DNA of 64,000 nucleotides from Acididesulfobacillus acetoxydans (GCF_902729405.1 NZ_LR746496.1:3658001-3722000), one strand, 5' to 3'. Counted from the stretch's first letter, positions 1 through 8,913 are shown. Program-made: numbers and translations. The notes: generated from the letters alone by a model not told the origin.

Positions 1-225
1 CCAGCCGTGCGGACCGAGACGGTTGGGACCCGGCCTTTGTGAAGTCCAGCCGGCCACCTTGCGTTCGAGCAAAATGAGAATCAGCGCTGCCAATACAATC
101 AGAACAATGACCAAAATGATACTGATTATGTCCATTGTCAAATCTGCCCAGATAGAATGGGGATCCCCAAACAATGAACGGATGGCAGCCGCTATATTCA
201 GGGGCAGTTGATTCAAAGCGTTCAT
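1..225 (-). CDS. nuoH: NADH-quinone oxidoreductase subunit H, 5' part (cut by window edge)
   Basis: Only the first 75 codons are inside the window. NuoH is the membrane subunit at the junction between the quinone-reducing peripheral arm and the proton-pumping arm of complex I. The translation starts at the ATG at 225-223, preceded by a strong GAGGGGAG ribosome site. After an amphipathic start comes a hydrophobic segment of about 22 residues (roughly 32-53). It runs straight into the family signature [19 protein letters not shown], where the glutamate and the PNR/LGP residues are the conserved first-loop motif of NuoH. It follows nuoD by about 40 bp in the same direction, as in other nuo operons. 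The rest of the gene, and presumably nuoI to nuoN, lies left of the window. Confidence 0.9.
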   Translation of the reverse strand, partial: MNALNQLPLNIAAAIRSLFGDPHSIWADLTMDIISIILVIVLIVLAALILILLERKVAGWTSQRPGPNRLGPHGW

Positions 226-265
226 TTCATTCTCCCCTCATGGGAATTTCCCACCAGTAAATTTC

Positions 266-1369
266 CTACTTGTCCACTTCTCCCAGCACCGCGTCCAAGG
301 TAGCAAAGATCGCGATCAAATCCTGGATCTTCCACCCCAGAGCCACAATCGGCAGCATCTGGATGTTGATAAAAGTGCCGGAGCGAATGCGCACGCGCGC
401 CGGCTTAGGTGAGCCGTCGCTGACAATATAGAAGCCCAATTCCCCTTTGGGATTCTCCACCCGGTGGTAGACCTCACCGGCCGGCGGCTTAATAATCTTG
501 GAAACCTTAGCCGTCACCGGGCCCTCCGGAATGTCCCGCATGGCTTGGCGCAAAATCTTGCCGCTTTCCCTGATCTCGTCCAGACGCAGCAAGGTGCGAT
601 CATAAGAGTCGCAGCCATAGCGTACCGGCACCTCAAAATCAAAGCGATCATAAATCCCGTAAGGCTCAGCTTTGCGCACATCGTACTGAACGCCGGAAGC
701 GCGCAAGACCGGCCCCGTGATGGACAGGTTCTCAGCCAATTCTTTGGGCAGGATACCCACACTTTTCAAGCGGGCCATCACAATTTCGTTGCCGTAAAAG
801 ATGCCGAAGTACTCTTCCATCATTTCCGGCAGGTCATCCAAGAACGACTTCAAAGCCGGCCAAAATTCAGGCGGCACATCCCGGTTGAACCCCCCAATGC
901 GCATGGCGTTAACCGTCAGACGGCTGCCGGCGCTCATTTCGAACAGATCCAAAATCCTTTCCCGGTCCCTAAAGCAGTAGGTCCAGGCCGTCCAACCCGC
1001 CATGTCCAAGGCGGTGCTGGCGATGAAGACCAAATGGCTGGCAATGCGGGCCAATTCGGCGAAGATCACTCTTAAGTACTCGGCTCTCTCCGGCAGCTGA
1101 ACCCCCATCAACTTCTCCACCGTCTGCACATAAGCCATATTATTGTGCGGGGCGGATAGATAGTCCAAGCGATCCGTATAGGGAATGAACTGCGTGTAAG
1201 TCCGGCTCTCAGCCAACTTCTCCAAGCCCCGGTGCAAATAACCCACTTTGGGCTCGATCTTCGTAATCACTTCACCGTCAAATGTAACGACCATCCGGAA
1301 AACACCGTGCATGCTGGGGTGCTGAGGGCCCATGTTCAAAGACAGTTCTTCGGTGCGTTCCAATCCCAT
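266..1369 (-). CDS. nuoD: NADH-quinone oxidoreductase subunit D (49 kDa subunit)
   Basis: This 367-residue protein is the 49-kDa subunit that, with NuoB, forms the quinone-binding site of complex I in the peripheral arm. The N-terminal motif [10 protein letters not shown] (about residues 13-22) carries the quinone-site histidine region. Further family blocks are the [12 protein letters not shown] stretch near residue 45, the RIGG segment near 157 and the C-terminal part with D-P-V-L-G-E-V-D-K-like residues ([10 protein letters not shown]). The protein is free-standing rather than fused to NuoC, as in Gram-positive and Thermus enzymes. It sits 12 bp after nuoC and is part of nuoABCDH. No NADH-binding subunits are visible here, so the electron donor of this complex I cannot be judged from the window. 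Confidence 0.96.
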   Translation of the reverse strand: MGLERTEELSLNMGPQHPSMHGVFRMVVTFDGEVITKIEPKVGYLHRGLEKLAESRTYTQFIPYTDRLDYLSAPHNNMAYVQTVEKLMGVQLPERAEYLRVIFAELARIASHLVFIASTALDMAGWTAWTYCFRDRERILDLFEMSAGSRLTVNAMRIGGFNRDVPPEFWPALKSFLDDLPEMMEEYFGIFYGNEIVMARLKSVGILPKELAENLSITGPVLRASGVQYDVRKAEPYGIYDRFDFEVPVRYGCDSYDRTLLRLDEIRESGKILRQAMRDIPEGPVTAKVSKIIKPPAGEVYHRVENPKGELGFYIVSDGSPKPARVRIRSGTFINIQMLPIVALGWKIQDLIAIFATLDAVLGEVDK

Positions 1370-1381
1370 GGTTTCTCCCTC

Positions 1382-1873
1382 CTATTCCCCTTTTTTCAGT
1401 GGCAAGACCACCGAACGTTCCTCTAAACTCTCGGTCACGTAGTCTTTGCGCAGCGGGTAGCCCTCAAAATCGTCCCAGAGGTAAATGCGCTTAAGATTCG
1501 GGTGACCTTTAAACTCAATGCCAAACATATCATAGGCCTCCCGTTCCAGGAAATTGGCCCCCCGCCACAGACGGGTCACACTGTTGACCACCGGGTGCTC
1601 GCGGTCGACCGTTCCCTTGACGCGCAGGCGTTGCGGGCCGTGCAAACTCGAGAGCTGATAAACAACTTCAAAATGATCCTTCAAATCGAGGGCTGTCATA
1701 TCGTGGAGAAAATCACAAGGCACATCCGGGAAGCTTTTCGCGGCGCTCAGGGTCTCGGAGAGGTATGCTCCTTTAACCTTTAGGATCAGGACACCGCTCA
1801 GTTCTTCCACTTCACCGCTTACCTTAGCGGCCAGTTCTTCGACACGCTGCCGCAAAATCTCTTTATTTCCCAT
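1382..1873 (-). CDS. nuoC: NADH-quinone oxidoreductase subunit C (30 kDa subunit)
   Basis: This 163-residue product is the 30-kDa subunit of the peripheral arm of complex I, which has no cofactor and packs against NuoD. The diagnostic 30-kDa block lies at residues 110-145, with [18 protein letters not shown] followed by [17 protein letters not shown]. The reading frame overlaps the 3' end of nuoB by 11 bp and ends 12 bp before nuoD, so the genes are translationally coupled. The protein is shorter than Proteobacterial NuoC because the N-terminal region is compact. It stays separate from NuoD, unlike the fused NuoCD of enterics. Confidence 0.95.
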   Translation of the reverse strand: MGNKEILRQRVEELAAKVSGEVEELSGVLILKVKGAYLSETLSAAKSFPDVPCDFLHDMTALDLKDHFEVVYQLSSLHGPQRLRVKGTVDREHPVVNSVTRLWRGANFLEREAYDMFGIEFKGHPNLKRIYLWDDFEGYPLRKDYVTESLEERSVVLPLKKGE

Positions 1874-2384
1874 GTTGCATCAACCTCACCTTGGCGGGAT
1901 TGGCAACCTTTTGCTGAAGCTGCAAAATCCCGTATAGCAAAGACTCCGGACGCGGAGGACACCCGGGGATATAGACATCCACCGGCACCACCTTGTCCAC
2001 TCCGGGGAGCATAGCATAGGAATCGATAAAAGGCCCGCCGGCCGAGGCACAGCTGCCCATGGCGATCACCCACTTGGGCTCCGGCATCTGATCATAGATC
2101 CGCCGCAAGAGAGGCGCCATTTTCCGGGTGCAGGTCCCCGCCACGATCATCAGATCGGCCTGACGCGGTGAAGCCCGGAAAACTTCCCAGCCAAAACGCG
2201 AAATATCATAACGCGAATCCCCCGTCGCCATCATTTCAATCGCGCAGCAAGCCAAGCCAAAGGTGACCGGCCAGAAGGAGTGCCCCCGAGCCCAGTTGAG
2301 CACTTTGTCGATTGTGGTGACAAGGACATTCTTTTCCACCAGCAATTCGGCCTCGCGGAGCTCTTTTTCTTTTGCTACATCCAC
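1863..2384 (-). CDS. nuoB: NADH-quinone oxidoreductase subunit B (N2 cluster subunit)
   Basis: NuoB carries the terminal 4Fe-4S cluster N2 that passes electrons to quinone. From the GTG start at 2384 the protein has 173 residues. The four expected cluster ligands are visible as the pair C46-C47, C112 in GSCA and C142 in PGCPPRP, the same spacing as Thermus Nqo6. I prefer GTG 2384 because an AGGAAGG site lies about nine bases upstream and the start then overlaps the nuoA stop by 10 bp. A TTG seven codons further upstream (2405) is also open. The gene sits between nuoA and nuoC with overlaps on both sides, a tight operon. Confidence 0.95.
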   Translation of the reverse strand: MDVAKEKELREAELLVEKNVLVTTIDKVLNWARGHSFWPVTFGLACCAIEMMATGDSRYDISRFGWEVFRASPRQADLMIVAGTCTRKMAPLLRRIYDQMPEPKWVIAMGSCASAGGPFIDSYAMLPGVDKVVPVDVYIPGCPPRPESLLYGILQLQQKVANPAKVRLMQHGK

Positions 2385-2731
2385 TCCAAAGCACCTTCCT
2401 TCCAAGCATACCAGAAACCGACCAAGAGAATGGCGATAAAGACAAACATTTCCACGAACGCAAAGGTCCCCAGTTTACGGAATGTCAGAGCCCACGGATA
2501 CAGAAAAACCGTTTCCACGTCAAAAGCGGTAAACACGAGTGCATACAGGAAATAGTTGCTCTTGAAGCCGATCCAGGTCCTGCCGATGGTTTCGTTTCCG
2601 CATTCATACGGCGTCAGCTTCTCCTTATTGGGCTTATTCGGAGCAATCAATTTGGGAACGGCCATCATGATTAGCGGCAGTGCAATCGCGAAAATCAACA
2701 AAACCCCTACGGCAGCAAAATTATCAGACAT
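2375..2731 (-). CDS. nuoA: NADH-quinone oxidoreductase subunit A
   Basis: This 118-residue membrane protein is the first gene of the nuo operon. It shows three hydrophobic segments (about residues 5-27, 63-83 and 88-110) and the conserved first-loop region [10 protein letters not shown] with the cysteine used in NuoA/ND3 studies. The second and third helices contain [18 protein letters not shown], where the acidic FDVE motif is typical of the family. NuoA helps form the quinone-access channel with NuoH and NuoJ. The 79-bp spacer upstream separates it from rnhB; I see only a weak promoter candidate there (TTGTGG-N16-TATATA), not strong enough to annotate. Confidence 0.94.
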   Translation of the reverse strand: MSDNFAAVGVLLIFAIALPLIMMAVPKLIAPNKPNKEKLTPYECGNETIGRTWIGFKSNYFLYALVFTAFDVETVFLYPWALTFRKLGTFAFVEMFVFIAILLVGFWYAWKEGALEWM

Positions 2732-2809
2732 CTCCTTTACCCTCCCTTCATTCCATATTTTTATCTTTTATATAAGCCAAACTCATTTTGCCACAATCCC
2801 AGGATCGCG

Positions 2810-3469
2810 TCAAATGAATTCAGTTTTCCCGCCTGCCCGGGTGCGGACCGGTGCAAAACTGCGGCGGTGTGCCGGACACGGGCCCAAGTCTTGCAGGGCT
2901 TGCAAGTGCTCCCTGGTCCCATACCCTTTATGCCGGACAAAACCATATCCCGGATAAAGCGCGTCCAGCCGCTCCATGAGTTTGTCCCGTTCCACCTTAG
3001 CCAGAATCGATGCCGCCGCAATACTCGCGCTCAAGCGGTCTCCCCCTATCAACGCGCGCTGGGGCAGCGCCAAGGGCAGCTCCAAGGCGTCGATTAAAAG
3101 GTAATGAGGCTTCACTCTCAGGGCGTTCACCGCCCGCACCATGGCCAATTTTGTCGCTTGTAAAATATTCAAGGAGTCAATTTCCGCCACACTGGCTTCG
3201 GCCACAGCCCAGGCCAAGGCCTGCTCTTGGATCAGAGGAAACAGGGCCTCTCTTTTCCCGGCATTGAGCAATTTTGAATCGTTGAGTCCGGGCAGCTGAA
3301 AACGCGCCGGAAGAACACAGGCCGCCGCGAAAACCGGACCCGCCAGCGGCCCCCGCCCCGCCTCATCAAGGCCGGCCACCAGGAGAAAGCCCTCTCGCCA
3401 AAGGCTCTCCTCGACTTGCAGGAGTCCCTTGATCCGGACCTCTTCCGCCTCTTGTGCCACCGAGCGCAT
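2810..3469 (-). CDS. rnhB: Ribonuclease HII
   Basis: RNase HII cuts the RNA strand of RNA-DNA hybrids and removes single ribonucleotides from DNA. The first catalytic block GLDEAGRGPLAGP is near residue 33 from the chosen start, with the D and E of the active site. The middle block ASIAAASILAKVERD with a conserved K and D and the C-terminal YPGYGFVRHKGYGT motif follow. The frame is open up to a TTG at 3523, 18 codons upstream. I chose the ATG at 3469 because a GGAG lies upstream, but Bacillus RnhB also has an N-terminal extension, so the longer form is possible. It is the distal gene of the rplS-lepB-rbgA-rnhB series. Confidence 0.93.
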   Translation of the reverse strand: MRSVAQEAEEVRIKGLLQVEESLWREGFLLVAGLDEAGRGPLAGPVFAAACVLPARFQLPGLNDSKLLNAGKREALFPLIQEQALAWAVAEASVAEIDSLNILQATKLAMVRAVNALRVKPHYLLIDALELPLALPQRALIGGDRLSASIAAASILAKVERDKLMERLDALYPGYGFVRHKGYGTREHLQALQDLGPCPAHRRSFAPVRTRAGGKTEFI

Positions 3470-3827
3470 GATCCGGCGCTTCTCCGAATCCTTCACCACA
3501 GCGCACGCTTCTCTCTCAGGCAACCGTTCAGCGGCCGCCGGCCGGGCCCCTCCGCCCTAAGACGGACAGGCGCCGGGACGCTCAAGCGCGCTATCGTTTC
3601 CAAGCCGGACTCCCCCCTAGTCATTTCGACACAGACCCCCGACTTCCTTTTTTCCCGCGCCATTTCGGGACATAGTTAAATATTATATGCCTATTCTTGA
3701 AGGAGATGCCCGCTCTCAAGTCTGTGCCAAATCACGTGTTGGTTTAAGCTCCCGGTTAGCTTGCCCCGAACCTTCAAGGCCTATGTATGGGAGCAGCGTA
3801 ACCACAAAAGCATGACTCTCCGCCCGC
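3470..3827. other. Gene-free spacer between rbgA and rnhB
   Basis: This stretch holds no convincing gene. Its right part is AT-richer and contains a TATAAT on the minus strand (rc of about 3679-3684) about 200 bp upstream of rnhB, without a -35 hexamer at a normal distance. If rnhB has a promoter of its own it is probably here. I see no terminator for rbgA. Confidence 0.4.
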
Positions 3828-4649
3828 CTAAAACCGATCCAAGGTATTGCGCCCTAAGCGCCCGCGCCGGAATTCCCGCAGAAATTCCTGGGCGGCTTTA
3901 CCGGTGTCAACCCGGCCCCCAGCCATCAAGCAGCCTCTCTGGCGCCCAATCTCCTCCAACGTGGCTTGGCCCCGACTCTCATAGGGGGGGGGTACCCGGA
4001 CATTATTCTCTTTCAGCCAGGTGAGCAGCCAAACCGCCAACTCCTCCGCGTCGAAAACTTCATCCCTCACGGCCCCCGTTGCGGCCAATTTCCGGCCCAC
4101 CTCGGGATCCTCGAACTTGGGCCAGAGCAGACCGGGGGTGTCCAACAACTCTATCTTATCATGAATCCGTATCCACTGGTTTCCCCGGGTAATTCCGGGC
4201 TTATCCCCAGTTTTCGCTTTGCTGCCCCCGGCCATTTGGTTGATCAAAGAGGATTTGCCGATGTTCGGAATCCCCACGACCATGACCCTTATCGGTCGGG
4301 GGCGCAGTCCTTTCCCCGCCAGGCGCGAGGCTCTCTCGGCCGTGAGCTTCGCCAACTCCGGCGTGATCCGGCCCAGGCCCCGGCCGGAGACGGCGCTGAT
4401 GCCGAAGGCCGGGCCCTGTCCCCGCAGGCTCTCCAGCCAGCGCTTGGTCCAAACCTCTTCGGCCAAATCGGTTTTATTCAAGAGCAACAGCCTGGGCTTA
4501 TTGCCCAGAAGCTCCGCTAAAACCGGATTGCGGCTGCTTGCCGGGATCCTGGCATCGGCCAATTCAACGACGGCATCCACCCACTGAAGCTGCTCTGTGA
4601 GCAGCCTTTTGGTTTTCGCCATGTGACCGGGAAACCATTGAATACTCAT
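3828..4649 (-). CDS. rbgA: Ribosome biogenesis GTPase A (circularly permuted GTPase, YlqF)
   Basis: RbgA is an essential Firmicute GTPase needed for a late step of 50S subunit assembly. The order of GTPase motifs is permuted. G4 (NKTDLAEE, about residue 57) comes before G1 (GIPNIGKSSLIN, about 127) and G3 (DTPGLLWPK, about 168). The N-terminus MSIQWFPGHMAK is the family hallmark. The C-terminal part contains the ANTAR-like region typical of YlqF. I start at the ATG at 4649, which has GGAGG four bases upstream; the frame is open 12 codons further. It lies 39 bp after lepB in the same direction, the order also found in Bacillus. Confidence 0.95.
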   Translation of the reverse strand: MSIQWFPGHMAKTKRLLTEQLQWVDAVVELADARIPASSRNPVLAELLGNKPRLLLLNKTDLAEEVWTKRWLESLRGQGPAFGISAVSGRGLGRITPELAKLTAERASRLAGKGLRPRPIRVMVVGIPNIGKSSLINQMAGGSKAKTGDKPGITRGNQWIRIHDKIELLDTPGLLWPKFEDPEVGRKLAATGAVRDEVFDAEELAVWLLTWLKENNVRVPPPYESRGQATLEEIGRQRGCLMAGGRVDTGKAAQEFLREFRRGRLGRNTLDRF

Positions 4650-4688
4650 GAATCCTCCGTCCGGGTTCCGGCCGGCTCGCCGCAACCC

Positions 4689-5201
4689 TTAAAAAAACCT
4701 CCAACGCTGAAACGGAAAATACGTCAGCCAAACCTTGCCGATAATCGCGCTCTGGGGAAGGAGCCCCCACGCCCTGGAATCCTCGCTCTGACGCCGGTTG
4801 TCCCCCAAAACCAAGACCTTACCCCGCGGGACCGTCTCCGGACCGTAGGGCGGATAATCCCCCGCCTTTAAGTAAGGTTCCCTCAGCACCTGCCCGTCGA
4901 TGAAGACCTGGTTTCCCCGCAGTTCCACGGTTTCCCCCGGTACGGCAATGACCCGTTTGACAAACGTTCTCTTAGGATCTTTCGGGTAGGCAAAAACAAT
5001 AATATCCCCCCGGGAGGGGGCAGCATTAAGGTAAGCCAAACGGTTAACAAGCACGCGGTCTCCGCTCCTCAAGGTCGGTTCCATGGATGAAGAAGAAATC
5101 ACATAAGGCTGGATCACCAGCCAGCGGACAACACCTAACAAAACCAAAAAAATAACCAGAATCCCAGCGGTCCACCATGACCGGAAGCCTTGTCTCAACA
5201 T
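4689..5201 (-). CDS. lepB: Signal peptidase I
   Basis: This membrane-anchored serine protease removes signal peptides from secreted proteins. One N-terminal transmembrane helix (about residues 12-33) is followed by the catalytic serine in SSSSMEPTL. Box C/D follows with the catalytic lysine in KRVIAVPGE, and box E is GDNRRQSEDSR. With 170 residues it has the compact size of Firmicute SipS-type enzymes. A GAGGAG site precedes the ATG at 5201. The gene sits between rplS and rbgA, separated from rplS by a long spacer that contains an rplS terminator and a MITE-like element, so lepB-rbgA-rnhB may be transcribed on their own. Confidence 0.95.
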   Translation of the reverse strand: MLRQGFRSWWTAGILVIFLVLLGVVRWLVIQPYVISSSSMEPTLRSGDRVLVNRLAYLNAAPSRGDIIVFAYPKDPKRTFVKRVIAVPGETVELRGNQVFIDGQVLREPYLKAGDYPPYGPETVPRGKVLVLGDNRRQSEDSRAWGLLPQSAIIGKVWLTYFPFQRWRFF

Positions 5202-5450
5202 GCACGATGCTCCTCTCTTGCCCTTTCTTCTCCGGCTTTAGTATGGGCAAGGGCAAGAGGAAGCATACAAGAGGCCCGCGCTCCCAGGTTGTCATTTTCC
5301 CCAGGGCACTCCCGGTATGACACTTGAACGGCACCCCTCTGGTATCGCCCTCCTAATTACTCCTCCGGTATCACTCCTTTAGTATAACACTTCCTTCCCG
5401 TACGCTAAAGGGATACCCCTAAAGAGCCTGACTACCCTGACGACCGCATC

Positions 5451-5655
5451 GTAACTATTCAGGGGTAGATCCCTACCTGCCGCAAAAGTGTCATCGACGG
5501 AGCACGAAAACAGTTGGCAGCCTGTACAGGCTAAGCGAACCGTCAGAGTAGGGGAGCGCCGGGCACGCAGGCAGTGCAGCGTTAAGCCGCGCCAACAGCG
5601 TGAGTCCGCCACAGCGCGGACTCACGCCAATGCGCCTGATACCCTGAATAGTCAC
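5451..5655. repeat. MITE-like element, full copy with terminal inverted repeats
   Basis: The left end GTAACTATTCAGGGGTA (5451-5467) is matched by the reverse complement of the right end (5640-5655, GTGACTATTCAGGGTA), with one mismatch and one extra base. The element is flanked by ACCGCATC (5443-5450) and ATCGCATC (5656-5663), an 8-bp direct repeat with one difference, consistent with a target-site duplication. An internal perfect 10-bp inverted repeat (GCGTGAGTCC at 5598-5607 against 5618-5627) forms a hairpin. It has no coding capacity for a transposase. The left 129 bp recur at 11924-12051. I infer a non-autonomous transposable element. Confidence 0.65.
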
Positions 5656-5870
5656 ATCGCATCCTTCGCTTGCCCGTTTTACCGTACGCAAAAGAGATCC
5701 CTCATCTGAAGTGCACACTCTGCGACGGCCAAATCAGCAAAGCTGCCAAGGGTTTTCGTGGTCCTCCCCAGTCACTCAGTCGGACGAAGACCCCATCGAT
5801 GAAAATGCGGCGGCGACAAAGTACGTTATGGCCACAAGGACCGGAAGGGCAGGGACTTTCGGGCCAACAA

Positions 5871-5902
5871 AAGAAAGAGCCGGTTGCTCTCCGGCCCTTT
5901 CT
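5871..5902 (-). terminator. Rho-independent terminator of rplS
   Basis: On the minus strand a GC-rich hairpin (GGCCGG, loop AGAGCAA, CCGGCT, extended by flanking AAAG/CTTT pairs) is followed by TTTCTTTTGTT. It lies about 87 bp after the rplS stop codon. Confidence 0.75.
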
Positions 5903-5988
5903 TCACACATCACGATACAGGGTTTCAGCTGCCCCTGACAGAAGCCAGAGGATTGGGCTTTCCTCCGGGTTCTTTTGCACTCTTAAAC

Positions 5989-6330
5989 TTAGCGGCGCCC
6001 TCGAATCCGGGCCGCTTTGCCCGATAAACCGCGCAGATAATAGAGTTTAGCCCTGCGCACTATCCCGCGCCTGGCCACTTCGATCTTATCAATCCTCGGC
6101 GAATGAAGCGGGAAAGTTCGCTCCACCCCGACGCCGTAAGTGACGCGCCGCACGGTAAACGTTTCTCTTAACCCGCCACCCTTTATTTTGATCACGACAC
6201 CTTCAAAAATCTGAATGCGTTCCCGGGTACCTTCCACCACGCGTACATGCACTTTCACGGTGTCGCCGGGACGAAAGGAAGGAAGATCCTTTTTCATCTG
6301 TTCTTCTTCAATCATGCGAATGTAATCCAT
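5989..6330 (-). CDS. rplS: 50S ribosomal protein L19
   Basis: The 113-residue protein is bL19, located at the 30S-50S interface. It shows the family core [19 protein letters not shown] (about residues 21-39), IQIFEGVVI with the conserved F-E-G, and the C-terminal basic block [10 protein letters not shown]. The ATG at 6330 has a GGAAGGGGGGA ribosome site. It has its own sigma-A promoter and a roughly 130-nt leader upstream, and its own terminator downstream. It can therefore be expressed apart from the trmD genes, as expected for a highly expressed ribosomal protein. Confidence 0.97.
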   Translation of the reverse strand: MDYIRMIEEEQMKKDLPSFRPGDTVKVHVRVVEGTRERIQIFEGVVIKIKGGGLRETFTVRRVTYGVGVERTFPLHSPRIDKIEVARRGIVRRAKLYYLRGLSGKAARIRGRR

Positions 6331-6459
6331 TCGAATTCCCCCCTTCCTTGCCTAGATGTTCATGGCAGTGTCACTGCCAGCGGACCATCCGTCATCACAC
6401 CCATGGGCTTCAATCGGCTTCACCATGGACTTTACCATGCTAATGGCATTTTATTGTGC
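6331..6459 (-). promoter_or_regulatory. rplS 5' leader, possible L19 leader RNA
   Basis: The roughly 130-nt untranslated region between the rplS promoter and start codon can fold. TGGCAG and CTGCCA form a 6-bp stem with a short loop at 6362-6378, and CCATGG-containing arms lie upstream (about 6401-6428). Bacilli regulate rplS with an L19 leader; whether this is homologous needs a covariance search. I infer only a structured leader. Confidence 0.3.
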
Positions 6460-6465
6460 CTATGT

Positions 6466-6494
6466 ATTTTATCATACCCTCTTGGGCTGCGCAA
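6466..6494 (-). promoter_or_regulatory. Sigma-A promoter of rplS
   Basis: On the minus strand TTGCGC (6494-6489) and TAAAAT (6471-6466) are separated by exactly 17 bp. The -10 region lies in the context TATGATAAAATA, a string shared with the ftsY upstream region. Confidence 0.65.
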
Positions 6495-6541
6495 CTGCTG
6501 ACTTGACCCACCGGACCCTTGGGACTGTTTGAACGGCCGTC

Positions 6542-7099
6542 TCAGTGACCCCGCAGGCGGTCCAGGATGATGGCCGCGGCGGAGCGGACCGACAAATGAT
6601 TGTATTCGTCCGGACCGAACACCGGCGCCAGGACTAAATCCGCGTTGGCTACATCCCGCGGCAAGAGCCCCCAACCGGTACCGAAAAGGAGCAGGAAGGG
6701 CCTGTCTTCCTCCTCTAAGCGCCGGCGCAGGTCCGGATAAGCGACCGTGTTCGGGTACCGCCCGGCATCCGTTGCCACCAGCAGCGGAGCCTGCCCTTCA
6801 CTCTCCCGAATTTCCGCCGCGGCCTCGTCCAGATTCGCCACCAGCCTGACCCTGGTGAATGCCTCCCGGCGGTCGGGATTGTATTCGGCGCCAAATCCTT
6901 CCTGCCAAAAACCCATGATCCGGCGAGCCAGAGCTTGCTGCGCTTCGGCCGGATGGACGACATAGTAACGCTTTACGCCGAAGGTCGCCGCCGCCCTGGC
7001 AATGTCATGCAGGTCGAGATTAGTGATCGAAGTCGCCACAATAGCCCCATTTTTATTGTAAACCGGAGCGTGCACCAGGGCCAAATAGAGTTCCCCCAC
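6542..7099 (-). CDS. SAM-dependent RNA methyltransferase (SPOUT-like, PF09936 type)
   Basis: From the GTG at 7099 this is a 185-residue protein beginning MGELYLALVHAPVYNKNG, the typical start of a small family of predicted RNA methyltransferases found beside trmD in Clostridia and Thermotogae. The block TNLDLHDIARAAATFGVKRY and the glycine-rich LLLFGTGWGLLP plus the C-terminal NHLSVRSAAAIILDRL resemble the SAM-binding knot of SPOUT enzymes. Substrate and modified base are unknown. The frame is open for 48 codons further upstream, but that part has no family similarity, so I prefer the short form. It lies between trmD and rplS, but a 458-bp spacer separates it from trmD. Confidence 0.8.
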   Translation of the reverse strand: MGELYLALVHAPVYNKNGAIVATSITNLDLHDIARAAATFGVKRYYVVHPAEAQQALARRIMGFWQEGFGAEYNPDRREAFTRVRLVANLDEAAAEIRESEGQAPLLVATDAGRYPNTVAYPDLRRRLEEEDRPFLLLFGTGWGLLPRDVANADLVLAPVFGPDEYNHLSVRSAAAIILDRLRGH

Positions 7100-7557
7100 A
7101 AAATCCTGGTTCAAAAAAGCTAACTGTTTTAACCAGTATAGCCGGCCACCCCCATGACCAGGTTTTCGCTCCTTTTGGATTTGATTTGCCCACTCTGGGG
7201 AGCAGGCATTGCGACAGGGAGGCCTTGGTCCCGGGAGTCCCACCCGGACGATCAGTCGGCGCTTGTCGGACGCCGGACACAGCTGACGGGAAAACCGTCA
7301 GGGTTTCCGGCCCCCGTTGACCGTCAAACGAAAGCCTTTTGGCTTTACCTTTCGCGATCTGTTAGATGCGACCTACCGGTTTGTCCGCACTCCGGCTAAA
7401 CGGGGTCACCTATTGAATAAAGCAAGCCGCTTTACCTTTCGGATCATCCCTTTTCCTTCCCCAGGTAAGGAATTTGCCTTCCGGATTAGCTTTTCTCTTA
7501 CTCGAAAGTCGAAAGTCACAAATCAGAAGTCTCAAGTCGGCCTGCCGGGCGGCGCTG
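7100..7557. other. Spacer between trmD and the RNA methyltransferase gene
   Basis: No gene is supported here. On the minus strand a weak hairpin (AAAGCC, AAAA loop, GGCTTT; about 7331-7350) followed by CGTTT could end trmD transcripts. Near 7500-7540 the plus strand carries a short run of the motif type AGTC(A/G)(A/G)A, the same degenerate repeat as at 11272-11420. Confidence 0.35.
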
Positions 7558-8409
7558 TTACGGCCAGTGCCCCGACGTTCGCCCAGGTTCTCCTCTGCCA
7601 CCACTTGAGTTTTTCTTCTTCCTTGTTTTCGGCCGCGGCGCCAAATCCCGCCACCTGTCGCGCCACTCACCCAGCGCGGGAATTTCCCCGGCCAGTTCCT
7701 CCAAAACGGAGTAGTCCTCCGCCGTAAAAACGAGACGTTCCCACAGGTCCGGACGCCGCAGGAACGTCCGGCGCAAGCTTTCCTTACGGCGCCAACGCGC
7801 AATTCGGGCATGGTGACCGGACAGCAGGACCTCCGGCACTTGTCTCCCTCCAAAATCTTCCGGCCGGGTATACTGCGGATACTCCAAGACTCCAGCCGCA
7901 TACGATTCCTCCTGAAGAGAGGCGCTCTGCCCGAGAACCCCGGGGACAAGACGGGCGATGGCATCGATCATGGCGGCGGCCGCCAATTCGCCTCCGGTTA
8001 AAACGAAATCCCCCAAAGACACCTCTTCGTCGGCGAGCGCCCGAATCCGTTCATCAAATCCTTCATAGTGCCCGCAGAGGAAAACCAGTTCTTCATAACA
8101 GCTCAATTCGACGGCAACTCTCTGCGAGAACACTCTTCCCTGGGGTGACAGAAGAACGATCCGCCGCCCGGACGCTCCCGGAGATTCCGGCAAAGCCCGT
8201 ACCGCCGCAAAAAGCGGCTCCGGTTTCAGCAGCATGCCGGCCCCGCCGCCGTAAGGCTCATCATCGACGTTCTTATGTTTGCTCAGGGCATAATCCCGAA
8301 AGTTTACGAGCCTGATTTCAATTAACCCCGCCTCTTGTGCCCTTTGCAAAATACTCTCGCGCAAAGGGGCCAACATCTCGGGAAACAAAGTGAACACGAC
8401 AAAGCGCAT
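7558..8409 (-). CDS. trmD: tRNA (guanine-37-N1)-methyltransferase
   Basis: TrmD methylates G37 next to the anticodon and prevents frameshifting. The N-terminus MRFVVFTLFPEM, the DEPYGGGAGMLLKPEPL block (about residues 50-66), the trefoil-knot SAM site LCGHYEGFDERI (about 111-122) and SLGDFVLTGGELA are all present. The core ends near residue 245. The last 35 residues or so are a basic low-complexity tail rich in R, K and G that is not part of the family core. It is separated from rimM by three bases and is clearly co-transcribed. Confidence 0.95.
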   Translation of the reverse strand: MRFVVFTLFPEMLAPLRESILQRAQEAGLIEIRLVNFRDYALSKHKNVDDEPYGGGAGMLLKPEPLFAAVRALPESPGASGRRIVLLSPQGRVFSQRVAVELSCYEELVFLCGHYEGFDERIRALADEEVSLGDFVLTGGELAAAAMIDAIARLVPGVLGQSASLQEESYAAGVLEYPQYTRPEDFGGRQVPEVLLSGHHARIARWRRKESLRRTFLRRPDLWERLVFTAEDYSVLEELAGEIPALGEWRDRWRDLAPRPKTRKKKNSSGGRGEPGRTSGHWP

Positions 8410-8412
8410 GTC

Positions 8413-8913
8413 TTAATCCTCCAGGAGGCCCGGCGGAAGTTCGACGTCCATTCTCCGTCCGGCCACATCCACATTCCTGACCACGCTTTTCAGTGCCGGA
8501 ACACAAAATTCCCCCCGCTCCCCTTTCACCACATAGACGTCATTCGCCCCGGTCGCCAGGACCTGCACCAGGGTGCCCAGACATACCCCTCGCTGGTATA
8601 CCTTCATGCCTTCCAATTCGAAATAGTACCAGCCTTCTTGCAAAGGCGGCACCTCCGACCGGTCAATACCGATTTGCCAGCCCCTCAGTTTTTCGGCTTC
8701 CTCCGCACTCTCTACCCCGTCAAAAGCCAGATAGACAAAATCCGGCAAAACGCGCACACTCCGGAGTGTCAGATAGAGCCTCGCCGCCCCTTTCATCAGG
8801 ATAACTTCCTTCAGCTTGGTGAAACGCCCGGGGTCCCGGGTGATAGGATATACTTTGACTTCCCCCTGTAAACCGTGTGGGCGCAACACTTCTCCGATCA
8901 GCACTTCATTCAT
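8413..8913 (-). CDS. rimM: 16S rRNA processing protein RimM
   Basis: RimM binds ribosomal protein S19 and assists maturation of the 30S head. The 166-residue protein starts MNEVLIGEVLRPHGLQGEVKV, the conserved N-terminal RimM domain. The C-terminal PRC-barrel follows, with WYYFELEGMKVYQ, the NDVYVVKG segment and ending VELPPGLLED. It lies just upstream of trmD with a 3-bp gap. The 294-bp spacer between rimM and khpA contains no recognisable gene; ylqD, present here in some Bacilli, is absent. Confidence 0.93.
   Translation of the reverse strand: MNEVLIGEVLRPHGLQGEVKVYPITRDPGRFTKLKEVILMKGAARLYLTLRSVRVLPDFVYLAFDGVESAEEAEKLRGWQIGIDRSEVPPLQEGWYYFELEGMKVYQRGVCLGTLVQVLATGANDVYVVKGERGEFCVPALKSVVRNVDVAGRRMDVELPPGLLED

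Larger units (their letters stand above)
5202..5988. other. Long spacer with mobile-element-like repeat and rplS terminator
   Basis: Nearly 790 bp without a supported gene. It contains the rplS terminator at its right end (5871-5902) and a 205-bp element with terminal inverted repeats (5451-5655). Open frames here are short, run across the element and show no protein motif. Confidence 0.6.

Noticed and set aside
3720-3736. TTGGCAC on the minus strand upstream of rnhB as a sigma-54 -24 element
   Set aside because: The -12 GC dinucleotide is not at the required spacing, and rnhB is not a plausible sigma-54 target.
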